A model generated the notes under the pieces. It did no database searches. It was not told the origin of the DNA and saw only the letters and a list, made by a program, of their open reading frames with translations. From NCBI GenBank assembly GCA_910592205.1, contig CAJVPJ010000807.1, positions 1 through 16,329 on the forward strand: a DNA stretch of 16,329 nucleotides, given 5' to 3'. The DNA is from Paraglomus occultum (Eukaryota; Glomeromycota; Glomeromycetes; Paraglomerales; Paraglomeraceae). A program made the position numbers and the translations under genes. Of this stretch, positions 7,261-16,199 are shown piece by piece (position 1 is the first letter of the stretch; every line of letters starts with the position of its first letter).

Positions 7261-8307
7261 CAACTTGTTGAAAGCCCTAATTATTAAATTCAAAATGGGT
7301 ATGTAAAATAATCGCTCTCCTGCTGCATACGTAAATGAATGTTACATAATCTCTGTTAAGCAGGAAACAAAGCGGCGTATAAAAATAGTGACATAAATTG
7401 TATGCCAAAATAACCGGATTAACACTCGCGAAATTCTGAGCAAAAAAATTTCTGGTCTGCATGTAACAATATCGCATTTTCATTCAAAAACGGTGCATAT
7501 CAATTGTACTCGTTGATTCACATATTCTTGTCGGTGTTTCATACCCGATCCACGCATACGATCCACTGACACAATCCGCAAATGCATATTCTCTTTTTTT
7601 CTCCTCTTTTCATTCATGCAATCTGTACAATCGAGGCAACTGCCTTTTAAAATAAAGTTTGTGCATGTGAAGATACAATTGTTTCTAGAAAAATAAGTCG
7701 AGTGTTGAGGTAATATCATTTAAAAATAATTCTTGTGATGGTAGTAAAACTAAAGACAAGAATAAATTTGAAGATGATGATGGCTTTGAAACAATTATGT
7801 TTACAAACAAAGGCTTGTCAGAAAGTTCTATTATTGGACGCAATAATAAATGTAACTGACAGTGTAAATTTTCTTATTATAAATAAGCTCTTTGGGGGGA
7901 TTACAAAATTTTCATACTTTAATTGTTAGGGGGGTAGGTAGTACTAACGCAGTCGTAGTCAATGATTAATAGTTTTATTTTTATTCATTTCCTAATTCAA
8001 ATGTTCTTATTTTCCGCAAACTAACAATGATTTTTGATATCGTGTTGTCGGAACTTTCTCAAAATGTGCTATTTTATCAAACCGTTATCAAACCGTTATG
8101 CATCTAACTTATACTGGCTGTATAGGGACAAGTATTTTTTCGTCGTATAATACTGTAGATTGGTAATATTCACTTCTCGATCGTTAATAAAAGTAACTTC
8201 AACTACTGAGTTTAGGCGATGTAATGATTAGCCGGCGCTTAATAATTGAGGTAACACCAGAAACATACATGTGTGTAATTTGTATAACGCACAGTATTTG
8301 GCTTCCC
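7261..8307. other. Spacer, nothing recognised
   Basis: No supported gene. Short frames of up to 79 codons on both strands lack convincing starts or conservation. TTGTCGGAACTTTCTC near 8044 resembles TTGTCGGAACTTTCGAC at 11620, so the first array unit may extend this far, but no continuous match was seen. Confidence 0.4.
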
Positions 8308-8530
8308 CCATAGTCGACATTTTTCCATTCCTGGTACATTCAACTAATGCTGTCAGACCATCAACTGATTGTTTCCCAGACGATCGGGGTGACACCAAAA
8401 AAAAACCAAATGCGGAAACTGATGGTCAAGGGAACTATGCCAATCATAATCGAAACTTCGTTGCCATAGTCGTCATTTTCCCGTTTCCGGTACGTTCAAC
8501 GATGCTGTCAGACCATCAACTAATCGTTTT
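8308..8530 (+). repeat. Direct repeat with 156-bp spacing
   Basis: CCATAGTCGACATTTTTCC at 8308 recurs at 8464 as CCATAGTCGTCATTTTCCC. Both continue through GGTACRTTCAAC.ATGCTGTC and AGACCATCAACTRAT for about 67 bp. Between them, GGAAACTGATGGTC (8413-8426) is a partial reverse complement of GACCATCAACTGATTGTTTCC (8357-8377). It may be the remains of a small repeat element; a 118-codon frame across it looks accidental. Confidence 0.6.
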
Positions 8531-9780
8531 ATTAAAATTATTGTTTCAGATTTGCGACATTAGAACCTTACATCAGATAATAATATTACTTGCCGTCTTT
8601 GTCCGAACGAATGGGCTGGTCGGATGACATTCATTAAATTTTGTAGCTAAATCGATACGTGTACGTCAAATAAACTGGTTTTTCTTAACGATTCAAACGT
8701 TCAAAAAGTTTAGCTGACTTACAGTTGATTATATAGTTGGTTCTGTTCTTAACAATTGAGCGAGAAATCGCTTACATTGAAATTCAATATTAAACAACTG
8801 CACTAGTATTGTTGAAATTGTTCCGTTCCGATGGTGTCACTAATTAATCTCAGGCTCTCATTTATTATTTACCGGAAATAAACAAGTTCGTTGATTGTTT
8901 TTATAAATGACAAGTACCGATCAGAAAGCCATTCTTAGATTAAGTGTTAAGCAAACAATGATAAAAATAGACGTTCACTGTTTGTAAAATGCCCAATCAA
9001 TTTTGAGCAATGTCAAGCCCCAAACACTTGAGGCAAACATTATCTTACCGTTAAGGAACGTAAATATAAATTATCAATAGGTTTTTGTGGTATTGGACAT
9101 TTTCTGAAACAACAAATGGTGTTGCTGTGAGTATGTGTATACACCCTTATTCGTGTGCGTCGAGATAAAATTTTTGATAGATTAGAATAAATAAAATCGG
9201 GAAGTTTGGTGCCTCATCTATGGAAATATATTTGCTTTCAAAAATGACTGAGCGGGTAATGAGTTGGTCTTTTTCGTAATTTGATAGTGTATTTAGGACG
9301 ATGTTTTGTTTTATTTAGACGTTGTATTTCATAGTCAGCGATTTTTGCTTCATTAAGACATGCAGACGCCGTTGGGGTGTTGTACATATCATTTACAAAG
9401 AAATCTGTAACGTGCAGAAATCGTGCAACACATCATAATAGTTAAGGATATATACTAATTGTAGAAATGTTTGTCTAACATAATACTGTGAAACATGTTC
9501 TTTACTTCAGTAATTAATAATTGCAAGTGAGTCGAACTTCTGTTAGTGGGGGCCAATTAATTATCGATTTTAATACTCAGCATAAACCTTTACCTGCAAT
9601 TGTTACTGGCATTACATTAGTGCATAGTTAGATTGTTTCTCTCTGGTTTTAAAGGTATTTGCCATGCCATTTCTACGCAACATAAACAAGTTAAATAAGG
9701 AACGTAACTTTTACCTGAATAAAGTCTTGAAACTAATATTACTCACGTGAGAAACGATAGTCATAAGCAATTTACAAATA
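8531..9780. other. Spacer, nothing recognised
   Basis: About 1.25 kb of AT-rich DNA without a supported gene, RNA, repeat or regulatory site on either strand. It separates array unit 1 from array unit 2. Confidence 0.5.
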
Positions 9781-9924
9781 CATAATATAATTATTCGGCT
9801 ATATTAGTCTACATCTGGCGAATAACGAGCTGTCAAGCCCGAGACAGTTTTACAGCAAATTTTTACCATATACAATAAATTTGTTATCAAGTCACAATTG
9901 CACAATGTCGTTACTAAATAGTAA

Positions 9925-9930
9925 ATTTAT
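9925..9930 (-). terminator. Orphan polyadenylation signal of the deleted gene
   Basis: AATAAA on the minus strand at the place equivalent to 13452-13457 of the intact unit. It would have served the gene now reduced to 10089-10130. Confidence 0.35.
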
Positions 9931-10088
9931 TGTTTACAGATATACTACTACAATCGAACCTTTGCAAGAGAGAACGCTCTTTACAAATTATAAACAACTA
10001 GTATACATGTATATGAATCAAATAACTAAAAAAAAAACAACTTAATCTTGGAGGAAAAAAGTCGTTATTTTTCTCTACTAGTCTCGAT

Positions 10089-10130
10089 TTAATTGGGATC
10101 ACTGCCAATATCAATTTTGTTAGGGTTGCA
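10089..10130 (-). pseudogene. 3' relic of the secreted seven-cysteine protein gene
   Basis: Read on the minus strand this gives CNPNKIDIGSDPN and a TAA stop, against CNPNSIVIGSDPN and TAA in the intact gene ending at 13592. Upstream of the Cys codon the coding match ends abruptly. The sequence GCAAAATG (10128-10135) then continues as the DNA 440 bp upstream of the intact gene's start (GCAAAATG at 14599-14606). Relative to that copy, about 968 bp are missing: 175 codons, the leader, the TATA box and the conserved promoter block. The three bases GCA are common to both joined ends. The reading frame of the remnant is intact, so the loss may be recent. Confidence 0.85.
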
Positions 10131-10676
10131 AAATGTAGTGACTGGAGAAAGCAGAGTCTGTGTTAGAATAAGAGTTGAAGCAACAATTTATGTTGCGTTT
10201 GTAATCAATAAAAGAACAAGTTTATCCAAATAAACCTATGGTAAAAGGCAAGTGTTTCAGTCGATATTAGCCATAGTTAGTCCTAAATTTTGCCCAAAAT
10301 TAAATTTGAATTAGTTCTATAAGCGTAACAACCAGTAAGTTAAATATAGGCTATTGATTACAAAAAGACAGACGTCAATATCGCAGATAAAAGTAGATGC
10401 ACGTATTTTTAGATTTCTACGAGAAAATTTCGTTGAGTGATTGTCAGGAAACAAATGTCGATTACTTTGTCGCACAGCTTTGTTCATATCCTGATTGTTT
10501 TCGGAAAATACAATCATGATGTGTTACATTTCAAATGAACAACACGGCTAAGACATGTTCTTTTTGTTTTAAGGTTTGATGCCTACAGTCAAGGACCGAG
10601 CTCGTACCCTCATTTCTCATGTTTATCTGGTTATCTAGATAACTCATTCAAGTTTGTGTTCAGTTAAAAAATAGAT

Positions 10677-10733
10677 AAAGTTCGGTGACAGTACGCCGCG
10701 CCAGTGTCATTAGCCGTGACACAGGTGAGGGTC
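10677..10733. other. Strongly conserved non-coding block, unit 2 copy
   Basis: Begins AAAGTTCGGTGAC and ends with 25 bases identical to the copy at 15206-15230 (ATTAGCCGTGACACAG then GTGAGGGTC). Sequence on both sides is less alike. CAG|GTGAGG would make a good splice donor on the plus strand, so an exon of an unrecognised transcript is one reading; a protein-binding region is another. Confidence 0.45.
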
Positions 10734-11002
10734 ATCAATCAAAACAATTCCAAGCCTTATACTATCTCTCTTCCAACGAATGTATGTCATGCTTGAACTG
10801 TCTAATACATGTAACTTGAAGACGATGTCTAATAATCGGAGGGTCTCGTTCCGTCAGTAAGTAGAATAATATTTGACGACAGATACAGTATAATGCATAA
10901 AGCATCTAGATTATGCAACACGTGTATAATTGCAATCGAAAATATGGTGGACGATCTACACGAAAGTTGCATTCTCCGCGCGGCACTAATTTAGCTAATT
11001 TG

Positions 11003-11023
11003 TGGATGATCATCCATATAAGG
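11003..11023. promoter_or_regulatory. Perfect palindrome joined to a CArG-type box, unit 2 copy
   Basis: TGGATGATCATCCA is a perfect 14-bp palindrome, and its last bases begin CCATATAAGG, which matches the CC(A/T)6GG consensus bound by MADS/SRF-type factors. The copy at 15497-15519 keeps both features with symmetrical base changes. No gene is identified as the target. Confidence 0.4.
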
Positions 11024-11512
11024 CATTTTCATACTACCGGTTTTGCTCTTATTTTCATCAAAGTTTTACCGTGACATTTACGTTGAATGTCACAAAGAAT
11101 TTTCTTAACACTTAATGTTGCACCTTACACAACGGACAATTATACGTAATAAATTTACGCAGTAATCAATTTTCGTTTGTTTGTCGCCAACTGTCTACTT
11201 ATTTCTTACGAATAAAAGTTTGTCAATAAAAATACAACACAGAAACACAAGATTAGTCTGTTCGTTATCAGTACAATGCTAACTACCCCTTTGTCTAATA
11301 AAATTGTTTATATTTAAAAGACAAAGTAACGCAATCCAAAATAATTTTTATTATAGCGTTAATAACTATGATAACAATAAGAATGGGAAAAGCCAATTTA
11401 AAATTAGCAAAGTTTTGAAGAACTCGTATTACAGCAAGAGTATTTAATGGTCTAATTACATCAATACGGGCGATAATCAGTGTGCTGTAATCAGATCATC
11501 GAGGAGGAAATA

Positions 11513-11646
11513 TGTGTGATTCTTGCATTACTATAGTCGTAGTTACTTTCTGTGACTACTTTTCCGAATTCCAATAATACGCAGGAGGCCCCGATTCTAA
11601 TTGTGGATATGCTATTAATTTGTCGGAACTTTCGACTTTTTCGGTC
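11513..11646. other. Conserved distal block, unit 2 copy
   Basis: Matches 16051-16199 closely, with the best run around CTTTTCCGAATTCCAATAAT at 11559-11578 and onward through GCAGGAGGCCCCGATTCTAA, and again at TTCGACTTTTTCGGTCA. The open frame that exists in the right-hand copy is interrupted here by TAG, so it is not conserved as protein. Confidence 0.45.
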
Positions 11647-11690
11647 AACAGACCAGCCTGTATATCATGTATTATTCTCTTAAAACTAAA

Positions 11691-12119
11691 TGGTGTCTAT
11701 TAATATAATACGATAAACATGTTTCGACAAGACTTCACATGATAGTAATTCGTATATGTCATAACGATAGTAATAGTTTGTTTGCATTTGCTGTTTGTTT
11801 GCCTAAAATCGATAAATTTATTGTCAAGTCGATATTTACCAACAAATTTGTGTGAAATTATGCCTAAATCGGAAATCTGATCTACAGTAACACTAAAACC
11901 AAAGAATTCTTTCAAACTTAAATTTTTGATGATTATGATGCTCTCAGTAACTTAATCATATTTAGCCTCATTTACCCGACTGCGATTGATACAATATAAT
12001 ACAAATTGCACTATTCGATATACTCAACTGTTGCTGGCAACACTTGTTGCTCTTAGTCCGACGATACTTCAATACTGCCGATAGTATTACAGCACATTAC
12101 AGCTGACCAGTTAAAAACT
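11691..12119. other. Spacer, nothing recognised
   Basis: AT-rich DNA between array unit 2 and the fragment at 12120. A 71-codon minus-strand frame starts at TTG only and has no support. Confidence 0.5.
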
Positions 12120-12640
12120 CTTAAACAATTCGCACACCTTGCACAACAGACAAGTATGATAAATGGCTTTTGTTTATTTGTCGTCATCGTGCCTTCAACA
12201 GTCAGCCAATAAAAATATAGTATAATAGCACATGATTTATCTATTCGTTATTAACGCATCTTGCACAAATGTATATAGCCACACCTTGCCATAATAAAGG
12301 TTGAAAGGTAATGTTTGTAAAATTGTAAAAACAAAGGCAAATAACACTATCCAAAATAGTATTTGTTTATAGCGTTGGCTGTGATAACAATAAGGATGGG
12401 AAGAGCTGATTTTAAAATTAGAAATGGTTTGAAAAGCTCGTATTACAGTAACGATCGATGAACGATAATCAACGTAATTACTGATTGCTGTAAATCTTAT
12501 CATAATCAGATCATTGTGGACTTGCATGCTGTCAGAATTTCTGACTTTTGCAATGAATGCTTATAGATTTAAATACCGCTATTATAATTATTAATTGTTA
12601 GTGTATCTTGTATTCAGTACTACAGTCGAGTGCAGCAGTT
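12120..12640. repeat. Array fragment: distal part of the segment only
   Basis: Homologous to 11130-11690 and 15640-16240 in the same orientation. Matches include CGCACACCTTGCACAACAGA at 12130, CCAATAAAAATA at 12207, GGTAATGTTTGTAAAATTGT at 12307-12326 (AGTAATGTTTGTAAATTAAT in the right-hand unit), TTTATAGCGTTGGCTGTGAT at 12365-12384 and TCATAATCAGATCATT at 12499. It lacks everything closer to the gene. A 96-codon minus-strand frame inside is broken by single-base indels relative to the other two copies. Confidence 0.65.
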
Positions 12641-13400
12641 ATGACATCTCTCAAAACTAAACAATTATTATTAACAAGCACTTTTAGATATGAAGGTATT
12701 TTGTATAGTATGAGCGCTTCGGTCTGTCTATTTAATGCACATCGTTAAATTCCATTTATTGTCTGCGACTGACAAACTCAGCGAAAAAATAGCCGACCAA
12801 AGTCGATAAACGTAGAATAATTCAAAATAAAATTAATAATTACAATATTACTATTTTATGGAAACTATAATTAGCAACAGCAAGCTACGCAAACACTAAC
12901 TCGGTTCCGTGATCAAACAAACGTAAACTGTCGATACTTGTTGCATGTGATTTGGTGGATATGGCATTTGAACAATTAAAGACTTTATTTACGCTAACAT
13001 ATACGCAATAGGTTAGATGTGATAAAAAGTAAGATTTATTAAACGATGCGCGTGTATGAAACAAGGATTTACCGCGTTTTACAAAAATAAATTGTGGTTT
13101 ACGATGGTCTAATTGTAACGATATAAACTGATTGTTGACTAATAATAAGGAATATAATTACTGCGAGTTTTCTTGAACAACGAATGTACGAAAAAAAAGG
13201 GGTTTAACGTGTAAATCAAAAATATTAATCGAGCAAAAAATTAATGTCTGTGTAAATTGTCAGCATTACCCCCTCTTGAAGAGAATAAGCCGATTGCATA
13301 ACACAATTCTGATACGTCTTAATTGAGAGAGGTTTAAAGCACGTTTAGATAATTGGCTGTCTAAAGCTTTGCCATATATGTAACAACACCAGGAACAATA
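12641..13400. other. Spacer, nothing recognised
   Basis: AT-rich non-coding DNA between the array fragment and the last full unit. No supported gene, RNA or repeat was seen. The left edge of the last unit is placed near 13,400 by the first clear match to unit 2. Confidence 0.5.
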
Positions 13401-13451
13401 TGTAATAATTAATTTGGTTATCAAATCACAAATCATAATAAATGTGCATCG

Positions 13452-13457
13452 TTTATT
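13452..13457 (-). terminator. Candidate polyadenylation signal, secreted protein copy 2
   Basis: AATAAA on the minus strand about 135 bp after the stop codon at 13592, at the same relative place as in the other two array units. Confidence 0.5.
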
Positions 13458-13566
13458 GTTACTAAAAAAATATCACGTCCTACAGTTTGCCAAAGAGAGA
13501 AAATCTTTACTAAACTATTAACCACACACGTATAGTATAATATTAAGCAAAGAATGACAAAAAAAA

Positions 13567-13587
13567 AGACTATCTATTAACTAGTCT
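13567..13587 (-). other. Conserved inverted repeat in the 3' untranslated region, second copy
   Basis: AGACTA and TAGTCT separated by nine bases, five bases beyond the stop codon. It matches the arrangement at 5673-5693 behind the other intact gene. Confidence 0.4.
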
Positions 13588-13591
13588 TGAT

Positions 13592-14158
13592 TTAATTGGG
13601 GTCACTGCCGATAACAATGCTGTTAGGGTTGCACGATACGGCTTGCTTCACCTTTGCAACGCCAATAAGTTTATGTTGGTTATTGGGTCTGTCCTCTGCA
13701 ACAACGCAGCATTTGCCAACAACTTGACTAACTTTTTCAAAATTGGGATTGTTACTGACAACATTAATGAACGGCTTATCGAAAATGTCATCAACATGGT
13801 CCAAATCAAGTCCGCCTTCAAGATTGCTGGCTTCGTTCAATTGGTTACAATCAACTACATGTACGTCAAAGCCTTGGTTATCAGCATCGACTTCCTTCTG
13901 AGCGTTTTCAAAGTCCAAGAAACCGGTGACATAGAGTTGTTGATTAAATGTTTGGGTAAATTGAATAAATCCATCAAACTTGTTCGTGTTGCGTTTGCGT
14001 CTGCGTGATGGGAAGTTTTGGTTCTCCTCAAATATACAAATAGCAATTGGACAGCAAGTATTGTCGTCCCATTTCTTCTCAAGCCCGGCGGCCGCGGCTG
14101 GTGTTGAGATTACGGCGAGAATAGTAACCAAGAGAAAGATCAAGACGGCTTTGCTCAT
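13592..14158 (-). CDS. Secreted seven-cysteine protein, possible degenerate SOD-like fold, copy 2
   Basis: Encodes 188 residues from the ATG at 14158, the same length as copy 1. The frame is open seven codons further to a TTG, but ATCAAAATGAGC matches the copy 1 start exactly, so 14158 is chosen. Residues 1-24 form a signal peptide (LIFLLVTILAVISTP, then AAAA). Cysteines are at 35, 36, 41, 104, 150, 151 and 176, all matching copy 1. The linker at 45-59 differs from copy 1 and contains RRRKR (52-56), a strong Kex2/furin-type site. The conserved domain at 60-172 has FDGFIQF, LYVTGFLDF, FDVHVVDC at 97-104, EGGLDLD and VVGKCCVVAED at 147-157 followed by GVAKVKQ. The SOD-like reading and its caveats are as for copy 1. 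The C-terminus, NSIVIGSDPN, differs from copy 1 but matches the relic at 10089. Confidence 0.88.
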   Translation of the reverse strand: MSKAVLIFLLVTILAVISTPAAAAGLEKKWDDNTCCPIAICIFEENQNFPSRRRKRNTNKFDGFIQFTQTFNQQLYVTGFLDFENAQKEVDADNQGFDVHVVDCNQLNEASNLEGGLDLDHVDDIFDKPFINVVSNNPNFEKVSQVVGKCCVVAEDRPNNQHKLIGVAKVKQAVSCNPNSIVIGSDPN

Positions 14159-14279
14159 TTTGATAGTTTTTCGTTTCAATTACAAGAGTAGATTGTTTCG
14201 TTATAAGATGGATTGGTTTGAATGCTTCAAGATTTGTTGGTTGCCTGAGCAATGTGGAAGAAGAGGTGAAATCTCCTCG

Positions 14280-14287
14280 TTTATATA
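14280..14287 (-). promoter_or_regulatory. TATA box of secreted protein copy 2
   Basis: TATATAAA on the minus strand, about 122 bp upstream of the ATG at 14158, at the place equivalent to the TATA box of copy 1. A leader of roughly 90 nt is inferred. Confidence 0.65.
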
Positions 14288-14333
14288 GCAGTGAAGGAGA
14301 GAAAGACACACAATAAATTACAATATTAAACGA

Positions 14334-14392
14334 CCATTTAAACTACAAATATACACGAGTTAAAAATAGACTGTCAAGTTTTGGTAGAACAA
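14334..14392 (-). promoter_or_regulatory. Conserved upstream block of the secreted-protein promoter, copy 2
   Basis: Counterpart of 6473-6530: TTTAAACTAC, then TACACGAGTTAAAAATAGAC at 14352-14371, then TTGGTAGAACAA at 14381-14392. It lies about 65 bp upstream of the TATA box. It is absent from unit 2, where the deletion removed it along with the gene. Confidence 0.5.
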
Positions 14393-15179
14393 TGCATTTG
14401 CGATATAAAAAGAACACGTAGTTGCTTATTTTGCGGTTTAAGGAAGACAAATGTCGCGTATGAACAAAGTGACACCATCTCATACTAAAATATCTTCTAA
14501 AATTAATTCACCAATAAAAAAATGTCAAGCGCAAACGTGGTATCAAACAATGTGGACAGACTTTATTTGATTGTGTTGTTGATTCGAATGGGGCGTACGC
14601 AAAATGCAACTGTAATGACTAGAGTCTGCGTTGGAATAAGAGCTGAAACAATAATTTAGATTGCGTTTGTAATTAATGAAGAGACAAAGCCATTCAAAAC
14701 TTTATCAATTGTATCGACAAGGGCGCTATAATACGGTAACTGGTAGGGTATCAACCATAGTTAGTCCTAAACTTTACAAAATTGTGATTTAGTTAAAGTA
14801 ATTGTTATAAGCGTGGCAATCAATCAAGTTAAATATAGATTATTGATCAGAAAAAGATAGACATCAATATTACAGATAAAATTAGATCACGTATTTTTAG
14901 ACTTCTACAGGGAAATGTCGTTGAGTAATCATCAGGAAAAAATGTTCGATTAAATTGTTGCACAGCTTTATGCATGACCTGATTTTTACTATTATGTTGC
15001 GTTACATTTTAAATAAACAAAGGGCTGAGACATATTTCTTTTTGTTATAAGGTTAATGCTTACAATCAAGCACGACATTAGTTCTTCTTTGAGTAAAACA
15101 ATCACAAAATTGGAACGAGATTGTGTATCCTCTTTCTGGTTATTTAAGTTTTCCAATTAGTAATATTAAAAATGGGGGT

Positions 15180-15230
15180 AAAGTTCGGTGACCGTAGTCA
15201 GTATTATTAGCCGTGACACAGGTGAGGGTC
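15180..15230. other. Strongly conserved non-coding block, unit 3 copy
   Basis: Counterpart of 10677-10733. It starts AAAGTTCGGTGACCGTA and ends with the 25 bases shared exactly with unit 2. Six bases fewer lie between the two ends. Confidence 0.45.
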
Positions 15231-15496
15231 CTCAGCCTACAGTTCTAAATCTTATGTTATCTCTCCAACAAATTTAAAAAACTATTTAATACTTATAACT
15301 GGAAGATGATGTCTAATAATGATAATCGGAGCGTTTCTGGTCCGTCAGCAGTATAATATTTATAGCGTGTAAAGCGTCTAGATTATGCAACGCGTGTAAT
15401 AAACCGCAAAGCAAGTACAATTGATAAGCACCGTTTGCAACTAAAAATATGTTAGACACTGTGTAATTATCTTACGCGATACTAATTTATCTAGTT

Positions 15497-15519
15497 TATG
15501 GATAATTATCCATATAAGG
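15497..15519. promoter_or_regulatory. Perfect palindrome joined to a CArG-type box, unit 3 copy
   Basis: TATGGATAATTATCCATA is a perfect 18-bp palindrome and overlaps CCATATAAGG at 15510-15519. Compared with the copy at 11003 the two central differences are symmetrical (G to A and the paired C to T), so the dyad is kept. Confidence 0.4.
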
Positions 15520-16050
15520 TGTTTTCATACTACCGGGTTATACTCCTATTTAACAAAGCACATTTATTTTTGTACACATTACACGAGCTCGATTATCTTA
15601 CATTGAATATCACAACACTTTATGTTTATTCGCACCTTACACAAAATAATGAATTTACGCAACAGCCATTTCCGCTCAACCGCCTATTCATTGTCTGCCT
15701 TCTCAAAAGTTTGCCAATAAAAATACAATACAGAAACACAAGATTAATTTATTCGCCATCTGCACATCGTATAATAATAACTAACTATCCCCTTAGTCTG
15801 ACCAAAATTGTTTGTATTTGAAAGTAATGTTTGTAAATTAATAAGAACAAAAGACAAAGTAACGCAATCCAAAAATAATTTTTATTTATAGCGTTGATGA
15901 CTGTGATAACAGTAGGGCTGGGAAAAGCCGATTTAAAATTAGCAGAGTTTTGAAAGACTCGTAGTACAGCAAGAACGTTAATGGTCTAATTACATCGATA
16001 CATTGCGATTGTTGATGCTGTAACCCTTATTATAATCAGATCATGGGAAT

Positions 16051-16199
16051 ATGTGTGTGATCCTTGCATCACTAGAGTCGTGGTCCCTTTCAGTTATCAC
16101 TTTTCCGGATTCCAATAATACGCAGAAAGCCCCGATCCTTAATTGTGGGCATGCTATGATAACAATATCAATTTATCAGAACATTCGACTTTTTCGGTC
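16051..16199. other. Conserved distal block, unit 3 copy
   Basis: Counterpart of 11513-11646, with conserved CACTTTTCCGGATTCCAATA and ATACGCAGAAAGCCCCGAT. A 65-codon frame starting at 16051 is not open in unit 2. Function unknown. Confidence 0.45.

Larger units (their letters stand above)
9840..11690. repeat. Array unit 2: homologous segment lacking the secreted-protein gene
   Basis: Continuous homology with the segment at about 13,400-16,240, in the same order and orientation. The left part matches the gene's 3' flank (GTTATCAAGTCACAA at 9884, AGAGAGAA near 9967, TCTCGATTTAATTGGG at 10082). The right part matches the DNA upstream of the other gene (TTAGTCCTAAA at 10276, CGTATTTTTAGA at 10401, CCATATAAGG at 11014, CCAATAATACGCAG at 11570). 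Identity looks like 75-85% in the best parts. The gene and its promoter are missing, see the relic at 10089-10130. No frame is shared between units in the right part, so it appears non-coding. Confidence 0.75.

Noticed and set aside
8271-8627. Plus-strand frame of 118 codons
   Set aside because: It runs through two copies of a direct repeat in different frames and gives an unstructured, low-credibility product.
12237-12527. Minus-strand frame of 96 codons with an ATG
   Set aside because: It lies within a repeated non-coding fragment; single-base indels in the other two copies break the frame.
14159-14179. Seven-codon N-terminal extension of the secreted protein
   Set aside because: It would need a TTG start. 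The ATG at 14158 has the same context as the start of the paralogue and puts the signal peptide at the terminus.
15498-15821. Plus-strand frame of 107 codons starting in the palindrome
   Set aside because: After about 12 similar codons the unit 2 copy diverges and stops. The differences in the similar part change amino acids rather than silent positions.
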